A stretch of DNA of 64,000 nucleotides from Bradyrhizobium sp. ISRA430 (GTDB lineage: Bacteria; Pseudomonadota; Alphaproteobacteria; Rhizobiales; Xanthobacteraceae). Where the stretch lies: NCBI RefSeq assembly GCF_029909975.1, contig NZ_CP094516.1, positions 1,178,001 to 1,242,000 on the forward strand. Reading direction: 5' to 3'. The translations under genes were made by a program, and so were the position numbers. Positions 56,478-64,000 of this stretch are shown in pieces (the stretch's first letter is position 1; each line of letters begins with the position of its first letter). A model generated the notes under the pieces. The model was not told the DNA's origin, did not search any database, and worked only from the letters and a program-made list of their open reading frames with translations.

Positions 56478-59400
56478 TGCATCCCTTCGGTCGCGCCGGC
56501 GACCGGCGGACCGCCGGATTCGGCCGGCGGCAGCGCCTGCTCGAGGCGGCGGTTGATGCGGTCAAGCGCGAGGTAGATCACGGGCGTGGTGTAGAGCGTC
56601 AAGAGCTGGCTGAGCAGCAGGCCACCGATGATGGAGATGCCGAGCGGAAAGCGCAGCTCGGAGCCGGTGCCGCTTTCGATCGCGAGCGGCAGTGCGCCGA
56701 ACAACGCCGCCAGCGTCGTCATCATGATCGGGCGGAAGCGCAGCAGACAGGCCTGCACGATCGCTTCGGTCGCCGACATCCCCTGCCCGCGTTCGGCCTC
56801 GAGCGCGAAGTCGATCATCATGATCGCGTTCTTCTTGACGATGCCCATCAACAGGATGATGCCGATAAGGCCGATCACCGAGAGGTCCTGGCCGCACAGC
56901 ACCAGCGCCAGGATCGCGCCGACGCCGGCCGAGGGCAGCGTCGAGAGAATGGTGATCGGGTGGATGTAGCTTTCATAGAGCACGCCGAGCACGATGTAGA
57001 TCGTGATCACGGCGGCGAGCAGCAGCCAGGGTTGGCCCGCCAGCGCCTTGGCGAATTCGGCGGCATCGCCCGCATAGACTCCGACGATGCTGTTGGGCAT
57101 GCCGATGCGGGTCTCGATCGTCTTCACCGCCGCGACTGCGTCGCCGAGCGCCGCGCCCGGCGCGAGGTTGAAGCTCAGCGAGACCGCCGGGAATTGCGCC
57201 TGGTGCGAGATCGCAAGCGGCGCGGTGGTACGCTTCAGTGTCGCCACGGCGGACAGCGGCACTTGAGCGTTCGGCGCGCCGGCGATGATGCTCGCGGCAC
57301 CCGGCAGATAGAGCTTTGAGAGGATCGAGGGGTCGCGCTGGTACATCGGCAAGGCCTCCAGCACCACGCGATACTGATTGGCCTGGCCGTAGATCGTGGA
57401 AATCTGCCGCTGCGCGAACGCATCGTTCAGCGTGTCGGTGATGCCCTGGAGGCTGACCCCGAGCTGGCCGGCGCGAGTGCGATCGACGTCGAGCTGCGCC
57501 CGCAGCCCGCCTTCCTGCGCTTCCGAGGAGACGTCCCGGAACAGTGGATCACGCCGCATCTCCGCGACCAGCTTGCGCGCCCATTCCGACACCAACGTCG
57601 CATCGGTGCCGGTCAGCGTGTACTGGTATTGCGACCGGCTGGACTGGGTCGAGATCTGCACGTCCTGCACCGGCTGGAAATAGACGGTCATGCCGGGGAT
57701 TCCGGCCACCCTCTGCTTCAGCCGGGTCACGACCACGCCGACATCGTCGCGCCGCGCACCACGGGGCTTCAGCGTCATGACGAGGCGTCCGACGTTAGTG
57801 GTCGGGTTGACCGAGCCTGCGCCGATCACCGAGACGACGCCGGTGACGTCGGGGTCGGCCTTGATGGCATCGGCGGCCTCGGTCTGCCGCTTCTGCATCT
57901 CCGCGAAGGACACGTCCGCCCCCGCCTCGGTCACCGCCGTGATCGAGGCGGTATCCTGCAGCGGCAGGAAGCCCTTTGGCGCGACCACGTAGAGAACCAG
58001 GGTCGCAATCAGCGTGGCGAAGGTGACGACCAGCGTGGCACGCTGGCGCTCCAGCACCCAGAGCAGCGTCGAATGGTAGACCTCGACGGTGCGGTCGATG
58101 AAGCGGCTGATGGCTGCCAGGCCCGGCACCGCCAGCTCCTCATGGGCAGCCTTGAGCAGGCGCGAGCACATCATCGGCGTCAGCGTCAGCGAGACCACGG
58201 CCGAGGTCACGACTGCGATCGTCAGCGTCAGCGCGAATTCGCGGAACATCCGCCCGACCAGGCCCGACATGAACAGAAGCGGGATGAAGACCGCAATCAG
58301 CGATACCGTCAGCGAGATCACGGTGAAGCCGATTTCGCTGGCGCCCCTGAGCGAGGCCTCCATCGCGCTCTCGCCGTTCTCCATGTGCCGGACGATGTTC
58401 TCGATCATCACGATGGCGTCGTCGACGACGAAACCAGTACCGATGGTCAGCGCCATCAGCGACAGATTGTCGAGGCTGAAGCCGGCAAAGTACATGATGC
58501 CGAAGCTCGTGATCAGCGACAGCGGCAGTGCTACCCCCGCGATCAGCGTCGCCCGCAGCGAACGCAGGAACAACAGCACCACCAGCGTCACCAGCACGAC
58601 GCTGAGGATCAGCGTGAACTGGACGTCGCGGACCGAGGCGCGAATGGTCTCGGTGCGGTCGGAGACGACCGTCAGGTTGACGCCCGCCGGAATGGCGCGC
58701 TGGACCTTCGGGATCTCGGTGCGGATCTGGCGTACGACGTCGATCACATTGGCGCCGGGCTGGCGCTGGATGTCGATGATGACGGCCGGCGTGCCCTGGT
58801 ACCAGCCGCCGGTGCGGTCGTTCTCGAGGCCATCGACGATCTGCGCGACGTCGCCGATCGTGACCGGCGAGCCGTTGCGGTAGGCGATGATGATCGGTCT
58901 GTAGGCGTCGGCTGCAGCGATCTGGTCATTGGCTGCGATGATGTAGGATTGCTGCGCGCCATCGAGCGAGCCCTTCGGTCCGGATACGTTGGCATTGGCG
59001 ATGGCGGTGCGCAGATCCTCCATGGCGATGCCATAGGCCGCAAGCCGCGCCAGATCGGCCTGGATGCGCACCGCAGGCTTCAAGCCGCCGAGCACCGAGA
59101 CCCGCCCGACGCCGGAAATCTGGCTCAGCCGCTGCGCCAAAATCGTATCGGCGATGTCGCTCATCACCCGCAGCGAGATCGTCTCGGAGCGCAGCGCCAG
59201 GGTCATGACCGGCGCGTCCGCCGGGTTCACCTTGGCGTAGGTCGGTGGGTAAGGCAGCGTCTTCGGCAGTACGCCGGCGGCGGCGTTGATCGCGGCCTGC
59301 ACGTCTTGGGTTGCGCCATCGATGTCGCGATTGAGGTCGAACTGGAGCGAGATCTGGCTGACGCCGAACGAACTCGTCGAGTTCATCGCTGACAGCGACG

Positions 59401-59623
59401 GGATTTGCCCGAGCTGCCGCTCCAGCGGCGCGGTGATCAGCGAGGCGATTACGTCGGGGCTGGCGCCCGGCAACTGCGTCGTCACCTGCACCGTCGGGAA
59501 GTCGACCTGCGGCAGCGCGGACACTGGCAGCGCAAAATAGCCAAGCGCGCCGCCGATCAGCAGCGCGATGCCGAGCAGCGAGGTCGCGATCGGACGGCGA
59601 ATGAATGGTTCGGAGACGCCCAT
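56474..59623 (-). CDS. RND multidrug efflux permease (MdtB-like)
   Basis: The 1049-residue protein is the second RND permease of the operon, with N-terminus MGVSEPFIRRPIATSLLGIA, the proton-relay Asp pair in GTGFVVDDAIVMIENI, and the usual repeat architecture. MdtB and MdtC work as a B2C trimer in E. coli, expelling bile salts, novobiocin and other compounds. The gene starts 36 bases after the adaptor stop and overlaps the next permease by four bases. Confidence 0.95.
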   Translation of the reverse strand: MGVSEPFIRRPIATSLLGIALLIGGALGYFALPVSALPQVDFPTVQVTTQLPGASPDVIASLITAPLERQLGQIPSLSAMNSTSSFGVSQISLQFDLNRDIDGATQDVQAAINAAAGVLPKTLPYPPTYAKVNPADAPVMTLALRSETISLRVMSDIADTILAQRLSQISGVGRVSVLGGLKPAVRIQADLARLAAYGIAMEDLRTAIANANVSGPKGSLDGAQQSYIIAANDQIAAADAYRPIIIAYRNGSPVTIGDVAQIVDGLENDRTGGWYQGTPAVIIDIQRQPGANVIDVVRQIRTEIPKVQRAIPAGVNLTVVSDRTETIRASVRDVQFTLILSVVLVTLVVLLFLRSLRATLIAGVALPLSLITSFGIMYFAGFSLDNLSLMALTIGTGFVVDDAIVMIENIVRHMENGESAMEASLRGASEIGFTVISLTVSLIAVFIPLLFMSGLVGRMFREFALTLTIAVVTSAVVSLTLTPMMCSRLLKAAHEELAVPGLAAISRFIDRTVEVYHSTLLWVLERQRATLVVTFATLIATLVLYVVAPKGFLPLQDTASITAVTEAGADVSFAEMQKRQTEAADAIKADPDVTGVVSVIGAGSVNPTTNVGRLVMTLKPRGARRDDVGVVVTRLKQRVAGIPGMTVYFQPVQDVQISTQSSRSQYQYTLTGTDATLVSEWARKLVAEMRRDPLFRDVSSEAQEGGLRAQLDVDRTRAGQLGVSLQGITDTLNDAFAQRQISTIYGQANQYRVVLEALPMYQRDPSILSKLYLPGAASIIAGAPNAQVPLSAVATLKRTTAPLAISHQAQFPAVSLSFNLAPGAALGDAVAAVKTIETRIGMPNSIVGVYAGDAAEFAKALAGQPWLLLAAVITIYIVLGVLYESYIHPITILSTLPSAGVGAILALVLCGQDLSVIGLIGIILLMGIVKKNAIMMIDFALEAERGQGMSATEAIVQACLLRFRPIMMTTLAALFGALPLAIESGTGSELRFPLGISIIGGLLLSQLLTLYTTPVIYLALDRINRRLEQALPPAESGGPPVAGATEGMQ

Positions 59624-59659
59624 GGGATGCGCCTGCCGCTCAAGCGGCTGTTGTCGGGA

Positions 59660-61060
59660 TCATGGCTGCTTCGCTCCACCTCCCGATGATTCAGCCCCCT
59701 GCGCCGGCCCGGTCTGGCCCTTCTGGTCGCCCTCGCCATTCATTCGCTTGGCGCGGCGCTCCTGCCCGTCCTTGGCCTGACCATCCTTGGTCTGGCCGCC
59801 CTTCTGCCCGTCATTGCCCTGCGGTCCGCGCGAGCGCTTGCGCGGGGCGAGATCGGCCGATGGGGTCTGGTCGTCGCGGCCCACGACCACCTTGGAGCCG
59901 TCGGACAAATTGGCAAAGCCCGTGGTGACCACCCGGTCGTTCGGCGATAAGCCGCTCGCGATCACGGCGTCATGCTCGTTCTGCTGCGTCACGGTCACGG
60001 GCTTGGCCGAGACGATATCGCCCTCGCCGATCACGTAGCTGAAGGTCCCGATCGGACCGCGCTGCACCGCCGATGTCGGCACCACCAGCGCCTGCGGCAG
60101 CGTCTCGACCTTAAGGCGGACATTGACGAACTGACCCGGCCAGAGCTGGTAATTGGCGTTGGGAAACTCGGCCTTCAGCCTGAGCGTGCCGGTGGTCTGG
60201 TCGACCTGGTTGTCGATGCCGGTCAGCTTGCCGGTATCGATCACGGTGACGCCGTCATTGCCGAACACGTCGACGGCGAGCCGGCCCTTGGCGGCAGCCG
60301 CGTTGACGCGGGTGATCTGCTGCTGCGGCAGGCTGAACCACACCGCGATCGGCTGAAGCTGCGTGATCACCACGAGGCCGGTGGTGTCGGCGGCGTGGAT
60401 GATGTTGCCCTGGTCGACCTGGCGCAGGCCGGCGCGGCCCGAGATCGGCGCCACGATCTTGGTGTAGCTCAGGGTTGCCGCCGCATTGTCGATCGCGGCC
60501 TGGTCCGCCTTGACCAGTGCCTCGGTCTGCGCGACCAGCGCGCGCTGCGTGTCGGCCTGCTGCTTGGAGCCGGCGTTGGAGGCGGCGAGTTGCTCATAGC
60601 GCGTCAGATCGATGCGCTGGTTGGCGAGCTGGGCCTGGTCCTGCGCCTTCTTCGCAACCGCCTGATCGTATTGAGCCTGGTAGATCGCGGGATCGATCTC
60701 GGCGAGCACATCGCCTTTCTTGACGTCCTGGCCTTCGGTGAAGTTGACCGCGATCAGCTTGCCGTCGACCTGCGAGCGCACGGTCACGGTGTTGAGGGCG
60801 CGGATCGCGCCGACGCCATCGAGATAGACCGGCACATCCTGGATGCGCGGCGTTGCCGCCAGCACCGGCACCGGCAGATCAGGCCGCGCGTTGCGGCCAT
60901 TGCCCTGCTGCGGCTGCTGATGCATCGCGGTCCAGCCGACATAGCCGAGGCCGCCGAGGATCGCGAGCGTGATCAGCGTCATGACGAAGCCGTGGCCGCG
61001 CGAGGATTTTTTCGCGATCGCCTCCTTCGTGCCTTCCTTGGCATCCGGCTTAAAGAGCAT
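59660..61060 (-). CDS. RND efflux periplasmic adaptor (MdtA-like)
   Basis: The 466-residue adaptor from ATG 61060 has a short cytoplasmic leader, one membrane anchor (VMTLITLAILGGLGYVGWTA), a lipoyl-barrel with VRSQVDGKLIAVNFTEGQDV and KGDVLAEIDP, an alpha-hairpin (KKAQDQAQLANQRIDLTRYE), and a beta-barrel. The last 60 residues are a highly charged, Gly/Lys/Gln-rich tail (for example QKGGQTKDGQAKDGQ) not present in E. coli MdtA. It links the RND pump to the outer-membrane channel. It overlaps the upstream channel gene by 11 bases. Confidence 0.94.
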   Translation of the reverse strand: MLFKPDAKEGTKEAIAKKSSRGHGFVMTLITLAILGGLGYVGWTAMHQQPQQGNGRNARPDLPVPVLAATPRIQDVPVYLDGVGAIRALNTVTVRSQVDGKLIAVNFTEGQDVKKGDVLAEIDPAIYQAQYDQAVAKKAQDQAQLANQRIDLTRYEQLAASNAGSKQQADTQRALVAQTEALVKADQAAIDNAAATLSYTKIVAPISGRAGLRQVDQGNIIHAADTTGLVVITQLQPIAVWFSLPQQQITRVNAAAAKGRLAVDVFGNDGVTVIDTGKLTGIDNQVDQTTGTLRLKAEFPNANYQLWPGQFVNVRLKVETLPQALVVPTSAVQRGPIGTFSYVIGEGDIVSAKPVTVTQQNEHDAVIASGLSPNDRVVTTGFANLSDGSKVVVGRDDQTPSADLAPRKRSRGPQGNDGQKGGQTKDGQAKDGQERRAKRMNGEGDQKGQTGPAQGAESSGGGAKQP

Positions 61061-62528
61061 TGACCGGTTTCTCCATCCTCGGCTCCCAGCCGCCGCCGAG
61101 CGCCTGGTACAGGCTGACGATCGCCAGCAGCCGCGCGAGCTGCGCCTGCCATAACGCATCTTCCGCCTGAAATAGTGTTTGCTGGACGTTCAGCACGGCC
61201 ACGATGTCGGCCGTTCCAGCGCGCAACTGTTGCTCGGCAAGATCGAAGGCGCGACGCGACGACGCGACCACCTCGCGCTGCAGTTGCAACCTGATCGTCG
61301 TCTGCCTGATCGAATAAAGCGCGTTGTCGACGTCGGCGAAGGCCTGGACGATGGTCTTGCGATAAGTCTGCAGCAATTCGTCCTGACGCGCCTTGGCGAA
61401 TTCGAAATTGCCCAGAATCCTGCCGCCGTCGAAGATCGGCTGCGTGGCGCTACCGACGAGCTGGAAGAACGCCGCATGCGGCTGGAACAGCGATGTGAGT
61501 GCCGAGCTCTGATAGCCGCCATTGCCGGTGAGCTGGATGCTCGGGAAGAACTGCGCGCGGGCATTGCCGATGTTGGCGGTCGCGGAGGCAAGCTGCGCCT
61601 CCTGCCGTCGTATGTCGGGCCGCTGCGTCAGCAGCTCAGACGGCAGGCCCGGCGTCACCTTGGGAATCGCGATCCGGTTCAGCGAGCCGCCGAGAACGCG
61701 TACGCTCTCCGGCGGGCGCGACACCAGTACGGCGAGCGCATTGACGTTCTGGTCGAGCGTCTGGCGCAGCGGCGGCACCAGCGCCTTCTGATTGCCCAGC
61801 ACGCTCTCCTGCTGCGCGACGTCAAGATCGGTGCCGGTGCCGGCCTTGCGGCGATCCTTGATGGCATCGAGGATGCGCTGCGCGCTCGCGATGTTGCTCT
61901 GCGCAGTCCGCAGGCGGTCCTGCGACGCCAGCACCTGGAAATAAGCGTTGGCGACGCTTGCGAGCGTCGTCAGCGCGACAACGTCCCGATCGAAACGGTT
62001 CGCATTGGCGGTTTCTTCCGCCGTCTGCAGCGCGTCGCGGTTCTGGCCCCAGAAGTCGAGCTGATAGCTCGCGCTCAGCGAGGCCGAATAGTTGACGACC
62101 TCGCGGCCGCCAATGGAAAGGCCCGACGCGCTCGAGCCGGACGTGCGTGAGTAGGTTTCCGATCCGGTGCCCGACACGCTCGGCAGCAGCGCCGCGCCGG
62201 CCTGCCGCGCCTGGGCATCGGCCTCGACGATTCGCGACACCGCGGCCGCGATGTCGAGATTGACCGTCTGCGCCTCTTCCATAAGCTGCGTCAGTTCCGT
62301 GGAGCGGAAGCCACGCCACCAATCCAGCGTCGGCGGCGCGTCGGGCTTGCCGGCATATTTATATTTTGCGGGCACATCGAGCGCGGGATCGGGCAGATCC
62401 TGCGTCAGCACGCAAGCACCCGAGCCTGCTGCAAGACACATCACCGCGAGCCAGCGCGCCGCACGCAGCGCCCGGGAAGCCGAACCAAGGGATCGCCACA
62501 TGGCGACCGCCGGGACTTCCTCTGTCAC
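61050..62528 (-). CDS. RND efflux outer-membrane lipoprotein (NodT family)
   Basis: The 492-residue protein has a signal ending in a lipobox (LAAGSGAC), then two outer-membrane efflux-domain repeats of NodT type (WWRGFRSTELTQLMEEAQ near the start, QFFPSIQLTGNGGYQS in the middle, RRAFDLAEQQLRAGTADIVAVLNVQ near the end). It forms the trimeric channel of the pump. I chose GTG 62528 because an AGGGGG site lies about six bases upstream; ATG 62501 is the main alternative. It is the first gene of the pump operon (channel, adaptor, two permeases). Confidence 0.9.
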   Translation of the reverse strand: MTEEVPAVAMWRSLGSASRALRAARWLAVMCLAAGSGACVLTQDLPDPALDVPAKYKYAGKPDAPPTLDWWRGFRSTELTQLMEEAQTVNLDIAAAVSRIVEADAQARQAGAALLPSVSGTGSETYSRTSGSSASGLSIGGREVVNYSASLSASYQLDFWGQNRDALQTAEETANANRFDRDVVALTTLASVANAYFQVLASQDRLRTAQSNIASAQRILDAIKDRRKAGTGTDLDVAQQESVLGNQKALVPPLRQTLDQNVNALAVLVSRPPESVRVLGGSLNRIAIPKVTPGLPSELLTQRPDIRRQEAQLASATANIGNARAQFFPSIQLTGNGGYQSSALTSLFQPHAAFFQLVGSATQPIFDGGRILGNFEFAKARQDELLQTYRKTIVQAFADVDNALYSIRQTTIRLQLQREVVASSRRAFDLAEQQLRAGTADIVAVLNVQQTLFQAEDALWQAQLARLLAIVSLYQALGGGWEPRMEKPVNAL

Positions 62529-62920
62529 ATCCACCCCCTGCCGGGCAGATCAAGCCGCCGCCGCGCCATCGGAATAGCCGATTCGCGGCGGGACAGTCGG
62601 GGGCCTTTGTCTAACTCGCTCACAACGGTGATGCTTTCCTGGAACCTTAATTCCATACTACCCGGGTGCGGAACCGCGGGACAGTCCCGCAACAGCGAAA
62701 CGCACACTTGTGAGGCGCGATCTCCAAACCGCAGAAATGCAAATTGTGCCCATGCCGCAAGGGTTTTTTGTATTTCCGCGACGCCGCACAGCGCCGTCAG
62801 CTTACCAAGATTTCATCTGATATTGCCGCCACAACGACACCCTGACGCCGACGTCGGTTTTGCACGCCACCGAAACCCCACAGCGTAGCCGGCCCGACAT
62901 CGGGCCTGGAACGCTTTCGC
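62529..62920. other. 392-base gene-free region with a riboswitch-like motif
   Basis: No gene is supported. At 62666-62695 the plus strand reads GGTG-CGGAA-CC-GCGG-GAC-AGTCCCGCAAC, very close to the GGTG...CCCCGCAAC core of cobalamin riboswitches. It includes the perfect inverted repeat GCGGGAC-A-GTCCCGC at 62676-62690, and TTAA occurs upstream at the expected place. The other essential blocks (GGGAA, GCCACTG) are not found, so any riboswitch would be degenerate. A T-run (TTTTTT) follows at 62764-62769. Confidence 0.3.
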
Positions 62921-63190
62921 ACGCGCATTGCAGTCGTCGGAACAGACATGCCCGGCAATGCGGTGGCCTGGACGCCGTCACGCCGCTATGCCGTGAAGGC
63001 ATATGGCCGCCCGCTGCACGCCCGGCGGCACGCCGTTCGCGATCGCGATCGGCATCACGCTACAACGAGCTCAACGATCCCCGCGATGTTCGCCCATCTG
63101 GGCGTCGAGACCGTCGAGGTGCATGCGCTTCGCCGTGCCCGCCGCTCGCGCGTTTCAAATGGCGCGACTTGCCCACTCTTGAAACCGGCT
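62921..63190 (+). pseudogene. Decayed, truncated FAD-dependent oxidoreductase gene
   Basis: Reading across frames, the stretch spells the N-terminus of the FAD/amine-oxidase-like proteins usually paired with cfa. RIAVVGTDMPGNAVAWTPSR is in one frame from 62924. YNELNDP is in the next frame at 63061. AMFAHLGVETVE is back in the first frame at 63090. CMRFAVPA and ARFKWRDL are in further frames up to 63180. At least three frame changes are needed. The dinucleotide-binding glycine motif is damaged (GTDMPG instead of GTGIAG), and only about 90 of the usual 400 or so residues remain before sequence identity is lost. This identification rests on my memory of the family sequence, not on an alignment. 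Confidence 0.65.
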
Positions 63191-63383
63191 CCAACGCAAG
63201 GGCGGACGCCTGGTCCCATGATGGAATGTCGCTGGCAGCATCGCCACGAAACCATCTTGGCGGCCGACAAAACACCCGCCTATATTGTCCGCCGCTGACC
63301 GTTTGGGGGGCGCGCTTGGGTCCAGCGACAGAAGCCGGGATGGGGCGCGCCTGGCTCGCGGTCAGCCTGAACCAGTTCAGGTG

Positions 63384-64000
63384 ATGGATCCGCCGATGCC
63401 GAACGCCATCTCGGTGACCCCCGACAATGTGGAGACGGTGCTTGCCGACCTGCCGCGCATCGTTCGCCTCGCGCTGGCTTTCGGCTCGCGCCTGAGGCGC
63501 GGCACACTCGACGTCATTCTGCCGGATGGCCGTGTGATCCGGCTCGGCGGCCTGGAGGCCGGCCCGAATGCAACTATGCGGCTGCATAATTTCGGCTTCG
63601 CTTCGCGGCTGATCAATGGCGGCGACATCGGAATCGCGGAAGCCTATCTCGCCGGTGACTGGGACACGCCGGACCTCACCCAATTCCTCCTGGTGTTCTG
63701 CGTCAACCACGACCTGATCCGGACCATGCTGCGCGACAAGCCGCTGATCCGGTTCGTCCAGGTGGTCCGGCACTGGTTCAACCGCAATACCCGCCGCCAG
63801 GCGCGGCGCAACATCCACGCCCATTACGACATCGGCAACGCATTCTATTCGGCTTGGCTCGATCCGAGCATGACCTACTCCTCGGCGTTGTTCGAGGAGA
63901 GCACGGCCGATCTTACGGCCGCGCAAACCAACAAGTACCGCAGGCTCGCCGAAGCGCTCGATCTCCGCCCTGGCCAGAAGCTGCTCGAGATCGGTTGCGG
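63384..64000 (+). CDS. cfa: Cyclopropane-fatty-acyl-phospholipid synthase, N-terminal part (gene continues past the window)
   Basis: The first 205 codons are present from ATG 63384 (weak CAGG site upstream). After an N-terminal domain with IGIAEAYLAGDWDTPDLTQF near residue 85, the class I methyltransferase region begins with NIHAHYDIGNAFYSAWLD and YSSALFEE. The last codons read LLEIGCG, the SAM-binding loop. The enzyme methylenates the double bond of membrane phospholipid acyl chains using SAM, giving acid and stress resistance. A decayed FAD-oxidoreductase gene lies just upstream. Confidence 0.95.
   Translation, partial: MDPPMPNAISVTPDNVETVLADLPRIVRLALAFGSRLRRGTLDVILPDGRVIRLGGLEAGPNATMRLHNFGFASRLINGGDIGIAEAYLAGDWDTPDLTQFLLVFCVNHDLIRTMLRDKPLIRFVQVVRHWFNRNTRRQARRNIHAHYDIGNAFYSAWLDPSMTYSSALFEESTADLTAAQTNKYRRLAEALDLRPGQKLLEIGC

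Noticed and set aside
62860..63384. A 174-codon plus-strand frame just before cfa
   Set aside because: Its product has no coherent motif; the region is better explained as a frameshifted oxidoreductase remnant crossing several frames.
63060..63926. A 288-codon minus-strand frame covering the start of cfa
   Set aside because: It overlaps the clearly coding cfa start on the other strand and shows no family features.

Overview
The window is chromosomal DNA of a high-GC alphaproteobacterium, most likely Bradyrhizobium or a close relative in the Nitrobacteraceae. The main evidence is the block dusB-ntrB-ntrC / ntrY-ntrX-hfq-hflX with ispDF, cinA, lipA and a COQ10-like gene around it, the popZ-tolC-pcm neighbourhood, and a palindromic intergenic repeat of a type I associate with Bradyrhizobium. 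No rRNA, CRISPR array, insertion sequence, integrase or phage gene was seen. The species assignment is inference from gene order and content.

Layout. 1-290: the end of a metallo-beta-lactamase-fold hydrolase gene. 460-8080: two TRAP carboxylate transporters pointing at each other. One has separate Q, M and P subunits. The other has a fused QM permease and shares an operon with an acyl-CoA ligase. 8505-12787: an M24 peptidase, a Tat-exported high-potential iron-sulfur protein, a HAD phosphatase, a secreted protein of unknown function and a glutathione transferase. 12784-17163: a copper amine oxidase with an intact active site, cotranscribed with an SxxK serine hydrolase, and an AraC-type regulator read divergently. 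17170-21596: metNI without metQ, a DASS anion transporter and an enoyl-CoA hydratase. 21720-23391: a cobalt-type nitrile hydratase operon (alpha, beta, activator).

23434-40747 is the conserved core: queC, mazG, hflX, hfq, ntrXY, ntrCB, dusB, ispDF, cinA, an MscS channel, a COQ10-like gene, lipA and a 3-methyladenine glycosylase. The two Ntr two-component pairs sense nitrogen and redox state. Hfq and HflX act after transcription. A NtrC-like operator lies in front of dusB-ntrBC. 40798-47143 holds valS, popZ, a TolC-type outer-membrane protein and an isoaspartate methyltransferase homologue.

Between tRNA-Asn (47685) and tRNA-Cys (52531) lies the most unusual gene, a protein of about 1103 residues that joins an alpha/beta-hydrolase (lipase-like) domain, a beta-rich middle and a C-terminal CHAT (caspase-like) protease with His954 and Cys1008. 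Beyond it are a DTW-domain tRNA modifying enzyme and a four-gene MdtABC/NodT-type RND efflux operon. The window ends in the first two hundred codons of a cyclopropane fatty acid synthase. In the long gap before that gene I could read the frameshifted, truncated remains of an FAD-dependent oxidoreductase, a partner usually found intact beside cfa.
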